64,000 nucleotides of DNA, from assembly GCF_002277895.1 (NCBI RefSeq), contig NZ_CP022998.1, positions 124,001 to 188,000 of the forward strand, in the 5' to 3' direction. Positions 1 to 7,560 of this stretch are shown here, in pieces. This DNA comes from Rhizobium sp. 11515TR (lineage in GTDB: Bacteria; Pseudomonadota; Alphaproteobacteria; Rhizobiales; Rhizobiaceae). A program made the translations under genes and the position numbers. Each line of letters opens with the position of its first letter. Positions within the stretch are counted from its first letter, which is position 1. The notes beneath the pieces were generated by a model, which was not told where the DNA came from, did not search any database, and saw only the letters and a program-made list of their open reading frames with translations.

Positions 1-181
1 AGCGCCATTCGAACCCTTCGAGGCCGGCTTCCTCGATCGCGAGCAGGCAATCATAATCCTCGACGTCATTCGGGAAACACGCATTCCATGTGTCGCGGCC
101 GATGGCGCGGATGCTGAAGTGAACTTCGGCTACCGGGTCCCCCGTCGGCTGTGGCACGATTTTAAGCAGCGGCTGCGACAT
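1..181 (-). CDS. GNAT/FemAB-like protein, N-terminal part only (cut by window edge)
   Basis: An open frame runs from an ATG at 179-181 to the window edge and gives about 60 residues. It begins MSQPLLKIVPQPTGDPVAEV and continues with WNACFP and AIEEAGLEGFEW-type segments. This resembles the start of FemAB/GNAT-like acyltransferases found in rhizobia, but the acetyl-CoA or acyl-binding core lies outside the window, so the family call is tentative. The ATG lies inside the last codons of the upstream alpha/beta hydrolase (stop at 162-164), so the two are probably translationally coupled. It is the last visible gene of the operon that starts at 5266. Coding potential is clear; function is uncertain. 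Confidence 0.5.
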   Translation of the reverse strand, partial: MSQPLLKIVPQPTGDPVAEVHFSIRAIGRDTWNACFPNDVEDYDCLLAIEEAGLEGFEWR

Positions 182-977
182 GACGCGCCTCGAAGAAGTC
201 GGCCGTGAAATCGGCCACCTGCCGATGCTGCCGGTCGACATGGATCATGTGATAGCTGTCCGTGATCCATTTCAGCTCATGCGGAGCACCGATATGCTCG
301 GAAATATAGCGGGCATGCTTCGGGCTGGCGAGATCGTCGTCCTCAGCATGCAGGATCAGCGTCGGTGTCCGCATCTGCGGCAGCATGCTGCGTAGCGTCT
401 TGCCCAGCCGATGCATCTCGACCAGGCCCTTGCCGGGGAATTTTTCCAGAACCCCTTCGCTCGCCATGCCTTCGATCAGCCGGCGCATGCGCTCGTCCTT
501 GATCCCGAGCGAGGTCGTTTCGCTAAAGCTCAGCCGATCGAGGAACGGAACGCGTGATAGCCAGCCGATCTGCGAGGCCAGCAGCGGATAATAGAAGGGA
601 ACGTCCCAGCCGTCGTAATTAAAGCAGGGAGAATAGATCGCCACCGCGCTGATGGTCTTCTTCTGCTGTTCGGCAGCCAGCATGGCGAGCTTGCCGCCGA
701 CGCAGATGCCGGCGGCAAAGACCTCCTGCGTTCTGGATGCTAGCAGCTCCGATGCCTCGACGACCGAGGCGAGCCAATCTTCCCAGCGGGTCCCGCGCAG
801 CGTCTTCGCATCGACGCCGTGACCGGCCAACAATGGCGCATAGATGCTGTAGCCCCTGCGGTTGAGATGCCGAGCCACCAGTTTCATTTCGGCAGGCGCG
901 CCCGTCAGTCCGTGGACCAGAAGAACGCCCTTGCCGTTTGAGCCCTCCATGAAGAAGCTCAAATCATCAGCTTTCAT
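162..977 (-). CDS. alpha/beta hydrolase (serine aminopeptidase/monoacylglycerol lipase-like) with Cys nucleophile
   Basis: A 271-residue cytosolic alpha/beta hydrolase. It has the oxyanion HGLTG segment (22-26), a nucleophile elbow GICVGG (90-95), an acidic cluster EDDD (212-215) and a late SYHMIHVD (241-248) carrying the catalytic His. The elbow holds Cys92 where this family normally has Ser, as in dienelactone hydrolases. I start it at the ATG at 975-977, preceded by GGAG, rather than at an upstream codon; this start sits inside the end of the desaturase gene. It probably hydrolyses or transfers an acyl or lactone group on the product of this operon. A carboxylesterase or lysophospholipase-like role is the alternative; the substrate is unknown. 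Confidence 0.8.
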   Translation of the reverse strand: MKADDLSFFMEGSNGKGVLLVHGLTGAPAEMKLVARHLNRRGYSIYAPLLAGHGVDAKTLRGTRWEDWLASVVEASELLASRTQEVFAAGICVGGKLAMLAAEQQKKTISAVAIYSPCFNYDGWDVPFYYPLLASQIGWLSRVPFLDRLSFSETTSLGIKDERMRRLIEGMASEGVLEKFPGKGLVEMHRLGKTLRSMLPQMRTPTLILHAEDDDLASPKHARYISEHIGAPHELKWITDSYHMIHVDRQHRQVADFTADFFEARHVAAAA

Positions 978-1839
978 GAGAGAGCTCCGACTGCCGGTTT
1001 TCCTTGGCCATGAAGCCAAGCGCATGGCAGGTGCTGATCACATGCGTCCCATTCTTTTCCTGCTCTTCCTTGATCTGCTCGTGCAGCGCTTGCAGCTTCG
1101 TCCAGTGGGTGCGGGGACGATAATGGTGCTCGGCATGATAGCCATTGCCGAACCAGAGCCAGTTGTAGAAGGATTTGTGGCTCGAAACACCCCAGGCGAT
1201 CGGCTCGTCCGGATCGCCGTTCAGATGTTCGTAATAACCGTTCAGCGACGACAGGCAATTGCCGATATAATAGAACGGCACGAAGAACAGCACCGCCTTC
1301 CAATCGTAGATCAGCGCGACCGCGGCAAGTCCTAGAAAGAAATAGAGCTCGAACCGTCCCCAGGCAGCATCGAAGGGGCGGTTGCGGGCAATCGCCTTGT
1401 GGATGTCGCCAAGGCTGTCGCGGAAGAAGCTCAGAAACGTATAGGACCAGACGTTTTCCGGTTGGCCGTCACGGCCATAGCGATAGATCGAGAGCATATC
1501 GATCGTCTCGCCCTTTTCGTTCGGACGGTCGCTATTGCCCGAATGATGGCGCATATGCACCCAGTGATAATAGGTCTGCGAGAAGCCGATCGCGACCGAC
1601 TCCAGGAGGCTGAAGCCGTAGTTCATCCAGCGCGGCTTGAAATAGGGCGTATGGATGAAATTGTGTGATATGCTGTTGATGTTCCAGGAAATCGAAACGG
1701 CATAAAGGCAGCCGAGAATGACCGAGAGCCAAAGCGGCCGGCTTTCGAAGCCGACGATCAGATAGACGTCGAAGGCGAGATGGGCGACGGCGGCAAGCAC
1801 CGGTGCAAGGTCCCATCGGGTGTGCGCAAAGATTTTCAT
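967..1839 (-). CDS. membrane fatty acid desaturase family protein
   Basis: A 290-residue integral membrane di-iron desaturase/hydroxylase. The three histidine boxes are visible: HNFIH (59-63), HWVHMRHH (92-99) and HAEHH (235-239), with hydrophobic membrane spans between them near 15-55 and 165-200. The family inserts a double bond or hydroxyl into an acyl chain using O2 and an electron donor. The ATG at 1837-1839 overlaps the stop of the DMT transporter as ATGA and is preferred over an in-frame TTG seven codons earlier. The gene is the only obvious lipid-modifying enzyme of the operon, which suggests a lipid-linked product. Acyl-lipid versus acyl-CoA specificity cannot be read from sequence. 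Confidence 0.9.
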   Translation of the reverse strand: MKIFAHTRWDLAPVLAAVAHLAFDVYLIVGFESRPLWLSVILGCLYAVSISWNINSISHNFIHTPYFKPRWMNYGFSLLESVAIGFSQTYYHWVHMRHHSGNSDRPNEKGETIDMLSIYRYGRDGQPENVWSYTFLSFFRDSLGDIHKAIARNRPFDAAWGRFELYFFLGLAAVALIYDWKAVLFFVPFYYIGNCLSSLNGYYEHLNGDPDEPIAWGVSSHKSFYNWLWFGNGYHAEHHYRPRTHWTKLQALHEQIKEEQEKNGTHVISTCHALGFMAKENRQSELSHES

Positions 1840-2189
1840 AGTCCTGTAACTCCCACGCAAACCACACCGGCGGTGACGAGAAACACGCCCGTCGCGTGGC
1901 GCAGGTTGATGTTTTCCTTGAAGATGACGGCGCCGGCGAGCACGATGACGACATAGCTCATCGCCATCAGCGGGAAAGCGATGGTCAGTGGCACGTGCTC
2001 CAGAACGGCCGTCCAGGCGAAAAGCTCCACGGCCCAGAGCAGAATGCCGAGCCAGGTGACCGGTTTTGCCAGCGCCTGAAGGGGGGCGTTCTCACTGGCG
2101 GATTGCTTGAAGCAGACTTCGCGGGCGGTTTCCGCGACCACGCAGAACAGGATGAGCCCAAGCATGGGAAGTGTCAGGCTGCCAGTCAT
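1836..2189 (-). CDS. small DMT/EamA-like membrane transporter (four-helix)
   Basis: A 117-residue protein with four predicted membrane helices (about 7-25, 43-62, 68-88, 97-116) and a conserved glutamate in the first helix region (VAETAREVCFKQ). Size and topology match the small drug/metabolite transporters of the EmrE/ArnE-EamA type, which act as dimers. It overlaps the arginase-like gene upstream and the desaturase downstream, each by an ATGA junction, so all three are translated together. In this context it may export or flip the operon product rather than provide general drug resistance. The substrate is inferred only. Confidence 0.8.
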   Translation of the reverse strand: MTGSLTLPMLGLILFCVVAETAREVCFKQSASENAPLQALAKPVTWLGILLWAVELFAWTAVLEHVPLTIAFPLMAMSYVVIVLAGAVIFKENINLRHATGVFLVTAGVVCVGVTGL

Positions 2190-3139
2190 TGCATATACTC
2201 CGCCAGCACCTCCAGCAGGGCGTGATTGGCCGCGCTGTTGATATTCCGCATTGTTTCGGCACCCTGCCGCATACGCGGCTGATCGATGAAGATCTCCGCG
2301 CGCTTCATGAACTGGGTCCGCAGGCTGCCAGCATAACTCGGGGTTGAATAATCCCCGATGACATCCGCGCCGATGATGCGGTGACGGCTGCCGATTTCGC
2401 TGATGAGGGAGAGGAGATAGGGCAATCGCATGCGGCCCTGATCCCAGTTGGTAACGGCATCGTCGGCGGCCAGCACGTCCTTGTCTATCGTCACGTAGAC
2501 GGCCTCGGTGCGAATGCGGCTGAGCATGTGATCGATGAAATTTTCCTCGCCGATCTCGGCGATCGATTTCCAGTGCAGCGCACCTCTTTCCTGCCGGTAG
2601 CTGGCGCCATTGCCGTAATCGGCCAGTACACGGCTCGGCGGATGTTCGTAAGGATAGAGTTCCAGCTTGCCGTCGGCGAGCCAGTGCAGATTGGCGCCCT
2701 TGCGCTCGGGACTGCGAAGATCATGGCTGCAGACGCCGATCGTGATGACCTTCTGGACGCAGGGATTGGTAAGGGCGCGATTGACCCAGGAGCCGCAATG
2801 CATGCCGCCGTCGAATTTCACCCAGTCCGGATGGTTGTCGAAATGGATCAGTGTGGCCGCACCGGATTGTCGTTCGAGTGCGCCATCAAGCAGCAAGGCC
2901 GTGACATGGTGGAAGTCGCCGGAGCCCATGAAACACAGTTGCGGGTCCTTGCCGGCCGTCGGCCTGTTCTTGACGATCTCGCGATTGAGATCATCAAGGG
3001 CGCTCTGTTTGCTCCACAGCCGAACCTGTTGCCCCGCATTCTTGCCGAAATACTGGTGCGCGCCGGCAAATTTGCAGGCGCGCACAAAGTCAGGCTGCAA
3101 CTCCAAAGCATCATCGAGATGAAGAAGCAGCAGTTGCAC
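2186..3139 (-). CDS. arginase/ureohydrolase superfamily protein
   Basis: A 317-residue protein with the ureohydrolase metal site: GSGDFHHV (His ligand), HFDNHPDW (Asp-X-His-X-Asp) and TIDKDVL (Asp-X-Asp). The binuclear Mn site is therefore intact, and a C-N bond hydrolysis (guanidino, formimino or similar) is plausible. The sequence around these motifs is not that of classical arginase, agmatinase or HutG-type formimidoylglutamase, so the substrate is open. I choose GTG 3137-3139 as the start because GGAG of the sequence before it has correct spacing and lies across the stop of the aminotransferase, four bases upstream. A GTG at 3160 is the alternative. It probably works on the aminotransferase product. 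Confidence 0.85.
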   Translation of the reverse strand: MQLLLLHLDDALELQPDFVRACKFAGAHQYFGKNAGQQVRLWSKQSALDDLNREIVKNRPTAGKDPQLCFMGSGDFHHVTALLLDGALERQSGAATLIHFDNHPDWVKFDGGMHCGSWVNRALTNPCVQKVITIGVCSHDLRSPERKGANLHWLADGKLELYPYEHPPSRVLADYGNGASYRQERGALHWKSIAEIGEENFIDHMLSRIRTEAVYVTIDKDVLAADDAVTNWDQGRMRLPYLLSLISEIGSRHRIIGADVIGDYSTPSYAGSLRTQFMKRAEIFIDQPRMRQGAETMRNINSAANHALLEVLAEYMQ

Positions 3140-3143
3140 CGTC

Positions 3144-4562
3144 TTATCTCCGGGCAGCACGCGTCAGAAGCTGATCGAGCAGGGAAAGCGCCAGATCGAT
3201 CTCTTCGCGGGTAATCAGCAGGTTGGGAGCAAACGTGATGACGTTCTTGTGGTAGCCGCCGACATCGAGCACGAGACCGTAGGTCCTGCCGCCGACCTGA
3301 AGGTCGCCCTTCATGCCTTCATCGCACATCCAGTCCAGCGTCGCCTTGTCCGGCGTGTAGCTGTCGTCCTTGCAGATTTCCATGCGCAGGGCGAGGCCTA
3401 GGCCGTCGACTTCGCCGACGATGGCATGGCGCTTCTGCAGCTGCTTCAACCCGTCGAGGAAATGCGCGCCCTTTTCCATGATCGCAGCGCCGAAATCCTG
3501 CTCTTCCAGCATCTTCATCGTTTCGAGCGCAACGGCGGTGCCCATCGGGTTGCTGGCGAAGGTCGAATGCGTGGAGCCGGGCGGGAAGATGTCTGGATTG
3601 ATCATCTCTTCGCGAGCCCAGACGCCGGAAAGCGGATTGAGGCCGTTGGTGATCGCCTTGCCGAAGATCAGCGCATCCGGCGAAACGCCGAAATGCTCGA
3701 TCGACCAGAGCTTGCCCGTGCGGTAGACGCCCATCTGGATTTCGTCGACGACGAGCAGGATGCCGTGATCGTCGAGCACCTTCTTCAGTTCGACGAAGAA
3801 GTTCATCGGCGGAATGACGTAGCCGCCCGTGCCCTGGATCGGCTCGATGTAGAAGGCCGCATATTCGGACTTGCCGGCCTTCGGGTCCCAGACGCCGTTA
3901 TATTCGCTCTCGAACAGGCGGGCGAATTTCTGGACGCAGTAATGTCCGTATTCTTCCTTCGACATGCCCTTCGGGCCGCGGAAGTAATAGGGGAATTCAA
4001 CGAACTGGGCACGATCGCCGAAATGGCCGTAGCGGCGGCGATAGCGGTAGCTCGAGGTGATCGCCGAGGCGCCGAGCGTGCGGCCGTGATAGCCGCCCTC
4101 GAAGGCGAACATCAGGCTCTTGCCGCCCGTATAGTTGCGCACGAGCTTCAGGGAATCCTCGACGGCCTGGGAGCCGCCGACGTTGAAGTGCACGCGGCCC
4201 TTACGGCCGAACTTGCGCTCGGCATCCTGGGCGATCAGTGCGGCAAGCTCCACCTTCTCGCGATGCAGATATTGCGAGGCGACCTGCGGGAGACGGTCGA
4301 GCTGGCGATGGGCGGCTTCGTTCAGGCGCTCATTGCGATAGCCGAAATTGACGGCGGAGTACCACATCTGCAGATCGAGGAACGGTGTGCCGGTCCGATC
4401 GTAGACAAAGGAACCTTCGCATTCCTCGAAGAATTTGGGCTTGTCCGTGTAGTGAACCGTATCGCCATGGGAGCAATAGAGCTCCTCAAGAGCGCGCAAT
4501 TCCTCTTCGGAGCGGACGGACTCGGTCTCGCCGCTGAAGGCTTCGGCTACATTCGTTTTCAT
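3144..4562 (-). CDS. class III PLP-dependent aminotransferase
   Basis: A 472-residue fold-type I aminotransferase of the ornithine/diaminobutyrate/omega-amino acid class. Visible motifs are GGSQAVEDSLKL, FEGGYHGRTLGA (cofactor phosphate and ring region), LVVDEIQMGVYRTG (Asp that contacts the PLP pyridine nitrogen) and FGKAITNG with the Schiff-base lysine. It transfers an amino group between an amine-bearing substrate and a keto acid, usually 2-oxoglutarate. The start ATG at 4560-4562 has AGAGG seven bases upstream. It lies 20 bp after the HAD phosphatase and just before the arginase-like gene, so it is likely an early step of the same pathway. The exact substrate is unknown. Confidence 0.9.
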   Translation of the reverse strand: MKTNVAEAFSGETESVRSEEELRALEELYCSHGDTVHYTDKPKFFEECEGSFVYDRTGTPFLDLQMWYSAVNFGYRNERLNEAAHRQLDRLPQVASQYLHREKVELAALIAQDAERKFGRKGRVHFNVGGSQAVEDSLKLVRNYTGGKSLMFAFEGGYHGRTLGASAITSSYRYRRRYGHFGDRAQFVEFPYYFRGPKGMSKEEYGHYCVQKFARLFESEYNGVWDPKAGKSEYAAFYIEPIQGTGGYVIPPMNFFVELKKVLDDHGILLVVDEIQMGVYRTGKLWSIEHFGVSPDALIFGKAITNGLNPLSGVWAREEMINPDIFPPGSTHSTFASNPMGTAVALETMKMLEEQDFGAAIMEKGAHFLDGLKQLQKRHAIVGEVDGLGLALRMEICKDDSYTPDKATLDWMCDEGMKGDLQVGGRTYGLVLDVGGYHKNVITFAPNLLITREEIDLALSLLDQLLTRAARR

Positions 4563-4582
4563 TCAATGCCTCTTGGTCTGGT

Positions 4583-5266
4583 TCACGCCGTCTTGACTTG
4601 CGGCAGTGCACGGGAGCGTCGCTCGACGCTCGGGAGAACGGCTTCCATCTTTGGAAGCAGATCGGAGAAGTCTTCGAAGCCGACATACGGAATGCCGTTT
4701 TCCTCACAGTAATCGACAAGCCTGGCCTTGGCGAAAACGAGATCGACCTTGTCGGAAACGCAAAAGTCGCTGCGCCCGTCGCCGATATAGACCTGCAGGT
4801 CGCTGCTATCGACGACGCGGCATTTGCAGACACCGGCACCGGATACGCAGCCGGTCGCCGTAAATGGCGGGAACAGCGAATAGGATTCGCGCCCCTGCGA
4901 AACGCTGCAAGTCAGCACATTGGCGACGATCGGCAGACCTTCGATGCGGTGACGCGCCAGAATGCGCCGGATGAAATAGTCCACACCATCGCTGACGATC
5001 GTGACAGGCAATTCGCCGCGGCGGCAGAAGGACAGGAAAGTCTCAAAGCCGGAATCGATCGCCAGCGTATCGAGAAACCGGTCAAGCTCGCCTCTGCTCG
5101 CCTCGATGAGAGCGATCTGTCTGCGCATGCATTCGCCGGAGCCGATCTGCCCCTGCTTCCACAATTGCTCTATATCTTCCCACTCGGAACCGGCGAAACG
5201 GGACAACACCATATCCGTCGCGTCTTCGATGGATATGGTTCCATCAAAATCGCAAAACACCTGCAT
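4583..5266 (-). CDS. HAD-IB phosphatase, MtnX-like
   Basis: A 227-residue haloacid-dehalogenase phosphatase. It shows the nucleophile motif DFDGT (Asp6, Asp8), a motif II serine in TIVSDG, and the C-terminal metal motif GDGRSD. Overall pattern and length fit the MtnX/phosphoserine-phosphatase-like group, which removes phosphate from small metabolites. No other methionine-salvage gene is present, so a true MtnX role is unlikely. It carries a good ribosome site (AAGGGG) before ATG 5264-5266 and is the first gene of the operon. The roughly 100 bp before it (5267-5370) should hold the operon promoter, though I could not pick a convincing -35/-10 pair. Confidence 0.85.
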   Translation of the reverse strand: MQVFCDFDGTISIEDATDMVLSRFAGSEWEDIEQLWKQGQIGSGECMRRQIALIEASRGELDRFLDTLAIDSGFETFLSFCRRGELPVTIVSDGVDYFIRRILARHRIEGLPIVANVLTCSVSQGRESYSLFPPFTATGCVSGAGVCKCRVVDSSDLQVYIGDGRSDFCVSDKVDLVFAKARLVDYCEENGIPYVGFEDFSDLLPKMEAVLPSVERRSRALPQVKTA

Positions 5267-5370
5267 GAAATACCCCTTCGCTTAATCCTAAGTTGCGTCT
5301 AACAACCTCAGATGAGCCGGGCATGAGGGGAAAATGATGCGAAAATGAAAAACGACGAGACGTTGTACTT

Positions 5371-6747
5371 TTAACTCAACGGCAATCTTAGATCGACCTT
5401 AAGACCATTGCCCAAACGTGAAGTAGAAAGATCGACTGTTGCCGAGAGACGGTCCGCCGTATCCGCAACGATAGCGAGCCCGAGGCCGGCCCCTTCCGTG
5501 TGAAGCGTGTTGAGGCGATAGAAGCGCTGGAATACCGCCTCCCTCTCATGCGGCGGAATGCCGGGACCGCTGTCGCTGATGGAAATGCAGCCAAAACCGT
5601 CCTCCGAAGCGATCGAAACTTTGATCTCCCCTCCGACCGGCGTGTATTTGATGGCATTGTCGAGCAGATTGGTGACCAGCATGCGTAGCAGCGACTCATC
5701 CGTCCTGACTTGGATGGGCTCGTCCCCTTCGAGCACGACCTCGAGCTCGCGGCTGGTGATGATGTTGCCGAATTCGGCAATGAGCGACGCCATCCAGTGA
5801 TAGAGCGGCACCGATGTCAGATCGAGGGGATGGTGGCTGACCCTGGCGAGCCGCAGCAGCTGCTCGATCAGATGGATGGTGCGGTTGTTGCTGGCCACGA
5901 GATCGGAAATGATCGCCTGCCGCTCCTGATCGCTGTCGCTATTTTCGAGCATCCGCAGAAGCAGCTTGACGCTCGCCTGAGGCGTGCGCAGCTGATGCGC
6001 GGCAAGGTCGGAGAAACGCCGCTCCAGCGTCAGCGACTGGGCGAGCTTTTCGAGCAGCTGGTTGATCGACCGGCCAAGCGGCAGCAGATCGCGCGGCAGC
6101 TCCTCGACGGGGATAGCCGAGAGATCATCGGGCGATCGCGTGCGGATCTGCCGCACCAGCCCGTGGATGGTGCGCAGACCACTATTGATGCCGAGCCAGA
6201 TGAGAAAGCCGATGACCGGCACCAGCATCAGCAGCGGAAAGAACAGATTGAGGAGAATGTTGGAAACGAGCGTTTCGCGAAGCGCGATCTTTTCGCCAAG
6301 CTCGATCACGATGGTCGTGTTCGGGATCGGCAGAGAATAGACGCGCCACTCGTCTCCGCCATAGGTCAGCGTGGTGAAGCCGACCTTCTGCTGCGGTACA
6401 TCGGAGAGAAAGGCCGTGCTGCTGTAGAAGCGGATATTGCCATCGACCCAAGCGCGAAACATGTGCGCATCGGCATAATCATCGGCGTCCTCATTGAAGG
6501 CCAGCTGATTGTCCATGTTGAAGTCGATATCGTCGATCTGCTTTGCCGCGTGGTCCGGATTCTTCTCCAGCGGCCGGCGCAGCAGGCTCCAGATCACGTT
6601 GGCATCGTCGATGAGCTGGGCGTCGTAGATATTGTTGATCTCCCGCGTCGCGCTGTTGAAGGCGAAAGCGGCGATCACGACGATCGTCACGACGACGACC
6701 GGCGCGATGCGCAGAAACAGCTTGCGGGTAAGCGTGGAATTGTTCAT
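5371..6747 (-). CDS. sensor histidine kinase (two-component)
   Basis: A 458-residue membrane sensor. TM1 lies at about 11-31, a periplasmic domain of about 130 residues follows, TM2 is at about 166-186, then come a HAMP-like linker, the H-box AAHQLRTPQA (His251) and a full ATPase domain (NLLDNAIKYTPVGG, SDSGPGIP, GAGLGLAI). It autophosphorylates and passes phosphate to the response regulator encoded just upstream, whose stop overlaps this start as ATGA. The signal is unknown. The pair sits directly upstream of the 5266-to-1 biosynthetic operon on the same strand, so control of that operon is possible but not shown. Confidence 0.92.
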   Translation of the reverse strand: MNNSTLTRKLFLRIAPVVVVTIVVIAAFAFNSATREINNIYDAQLIDDANVIWSLLRRPLEKNPDHAAKQIDDIDFNMDNQLAFNEDADDYADAHMFRAWVDGNIRFYSSTAFLSDVPQQKVGFTTLTYGGDEWRVYSLPIPNTTIVIELGEKIALRETLVSNILLNLFFPLLMLVPVIGFLIWLGINSGLRTIHGLVRQIRTRSPDDLSAIPVEELPRDLLPLGRSINQLLEKLAQSLTLERRFSDLAAHQLRTPQASVKLLLRMLENSDSDQERQAIISDLVASNNRTIHLIEQLLRLARVSHHPLDLTSVPLYHWMASLIAEFGNIITSRELEVVLEGDEPIQVRTDESLLRMLVTNLLDNAIKYTPVGGEIKVSIASEDGFGCISISDSGPGIPPHEREAVFQRFYRLNTLHTEGAGLGLAIVADTADRLSATVDLSTSRLGNGLKVDLRLPLS

Positions 6748-7400
6748 CGCTCGATCATGTAACCGACGCCGCGGATCGACTTGATGAAATCGGTGCCGAG
6801 CTTCTTGCGCAGATTATAGATCGTCACTTCAATCGTATTGCTCTCGACGGTGTTTTCCGCGTCATAGAGCGCATATTCGATATCGTTTTTCGTCACATAC
6901 CGGCCGCTGCGCTCCATCAGCAGCTTCAGGAGATGGAATTCCTTTGCCGTGGTATGGACCTGCACATTGTCCTTGCGCGCCACCATGGCGGAGGGATCGA
7001 CCTCCACGTCGCCGCAGCGGATGACGCTTTCGGTCCGCCCGTCGCGCCGCCGGATGAGCGCGCGCAGCCGCGCCAGCAGCTCATCGAGATCGAAAGGCTT
7101 GACCAGGTAGTCGTCGGCACCCTCATCGAGGCCTTCGACCTTCTGGCGCACGGAATCCATCGCCGTCAGCAGCAGCACGGGCACGGAATTTCCCCGCTGG
7201 CGGATGCGCCGCAGCACCTCCATGCCGCTCAGCTGCGGCAGATTGATATCGAGCACGATCGCCGCGAAATGAGAATGCGCCGCCGCCTCGAGGCCGGATT
7301 CGCCATCGCGCATCCAGTCGACGCCGTAGGCGTGTTTTTCCAGCGCCTTCTTCAGCGATGATCCGAGGATATTGTCGTCTTCAACTAGCAGAACGCGCAC
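6744..7400 (-). CDS. OmpR/PhoB-family response regulator
   Basis: A response regulator of 218 residues. The receiver domain carries phospho-acceptor Asp51 in VLDINLPQLSG and the conserved Lys in DDYLVKPFDLDEL. The C-terminal winged helix is of the OmpR type (VESNTIEVTIYNLRKKL, RGVGYMI). I prefer the GTG at 7398-7400, which gives the canonical MRVLLVEDD start and has GAGG six bases upstream; an in-frame ATG at 7410-7412 lacks a ribosome site. It overlaps the histidine kinase gene by four bases. Targets may include its own operon or the downstream biosynthetic genes; none is demonstrated. Confidence 0.9.
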   Translation of the reverse strand: MRVLLVEDDNILGSSLKKALEKHAYGVDWMRDGESGLEAAAHSHFAAIVLDINLPQLSGMEVLRRIRQRGNSVPVLLLTAMDSVRQKVEGLDEGADDYLVKPFDLDELLARLRALIRRRDGRTESVIRCGDVEVDPSAMVARKDNVQVHTTAKEFHLLKLLMERSGRYVTKNDIEYALYDAENTVESNTIEVTIYNLRKKLGTDFIKSIRGVGYMIER

Positions 7401-7560
7401 GACCAACCTCATTTAGCCGAATATTTCATAGCCGATGTGGGCCGCGTTTGGAGCGGCGATGTGGCAAAGCTATGACGGATCATTTCCGCCTGGCAAGAGC
7501 AGAGCATCGTGCATCTCCCGAACAGGCCGAAAACGCTCGGCAATCCACTGGCGGAAAATG

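Noticed and set aside
2186..3139. arginase-fold gene as the missing HutG
   Set aside because: The HutF route needs an N-formylglutamate deformylase, which is not of the arginase fold, and this gene is coupled to an unrelated operon 50 kb away.
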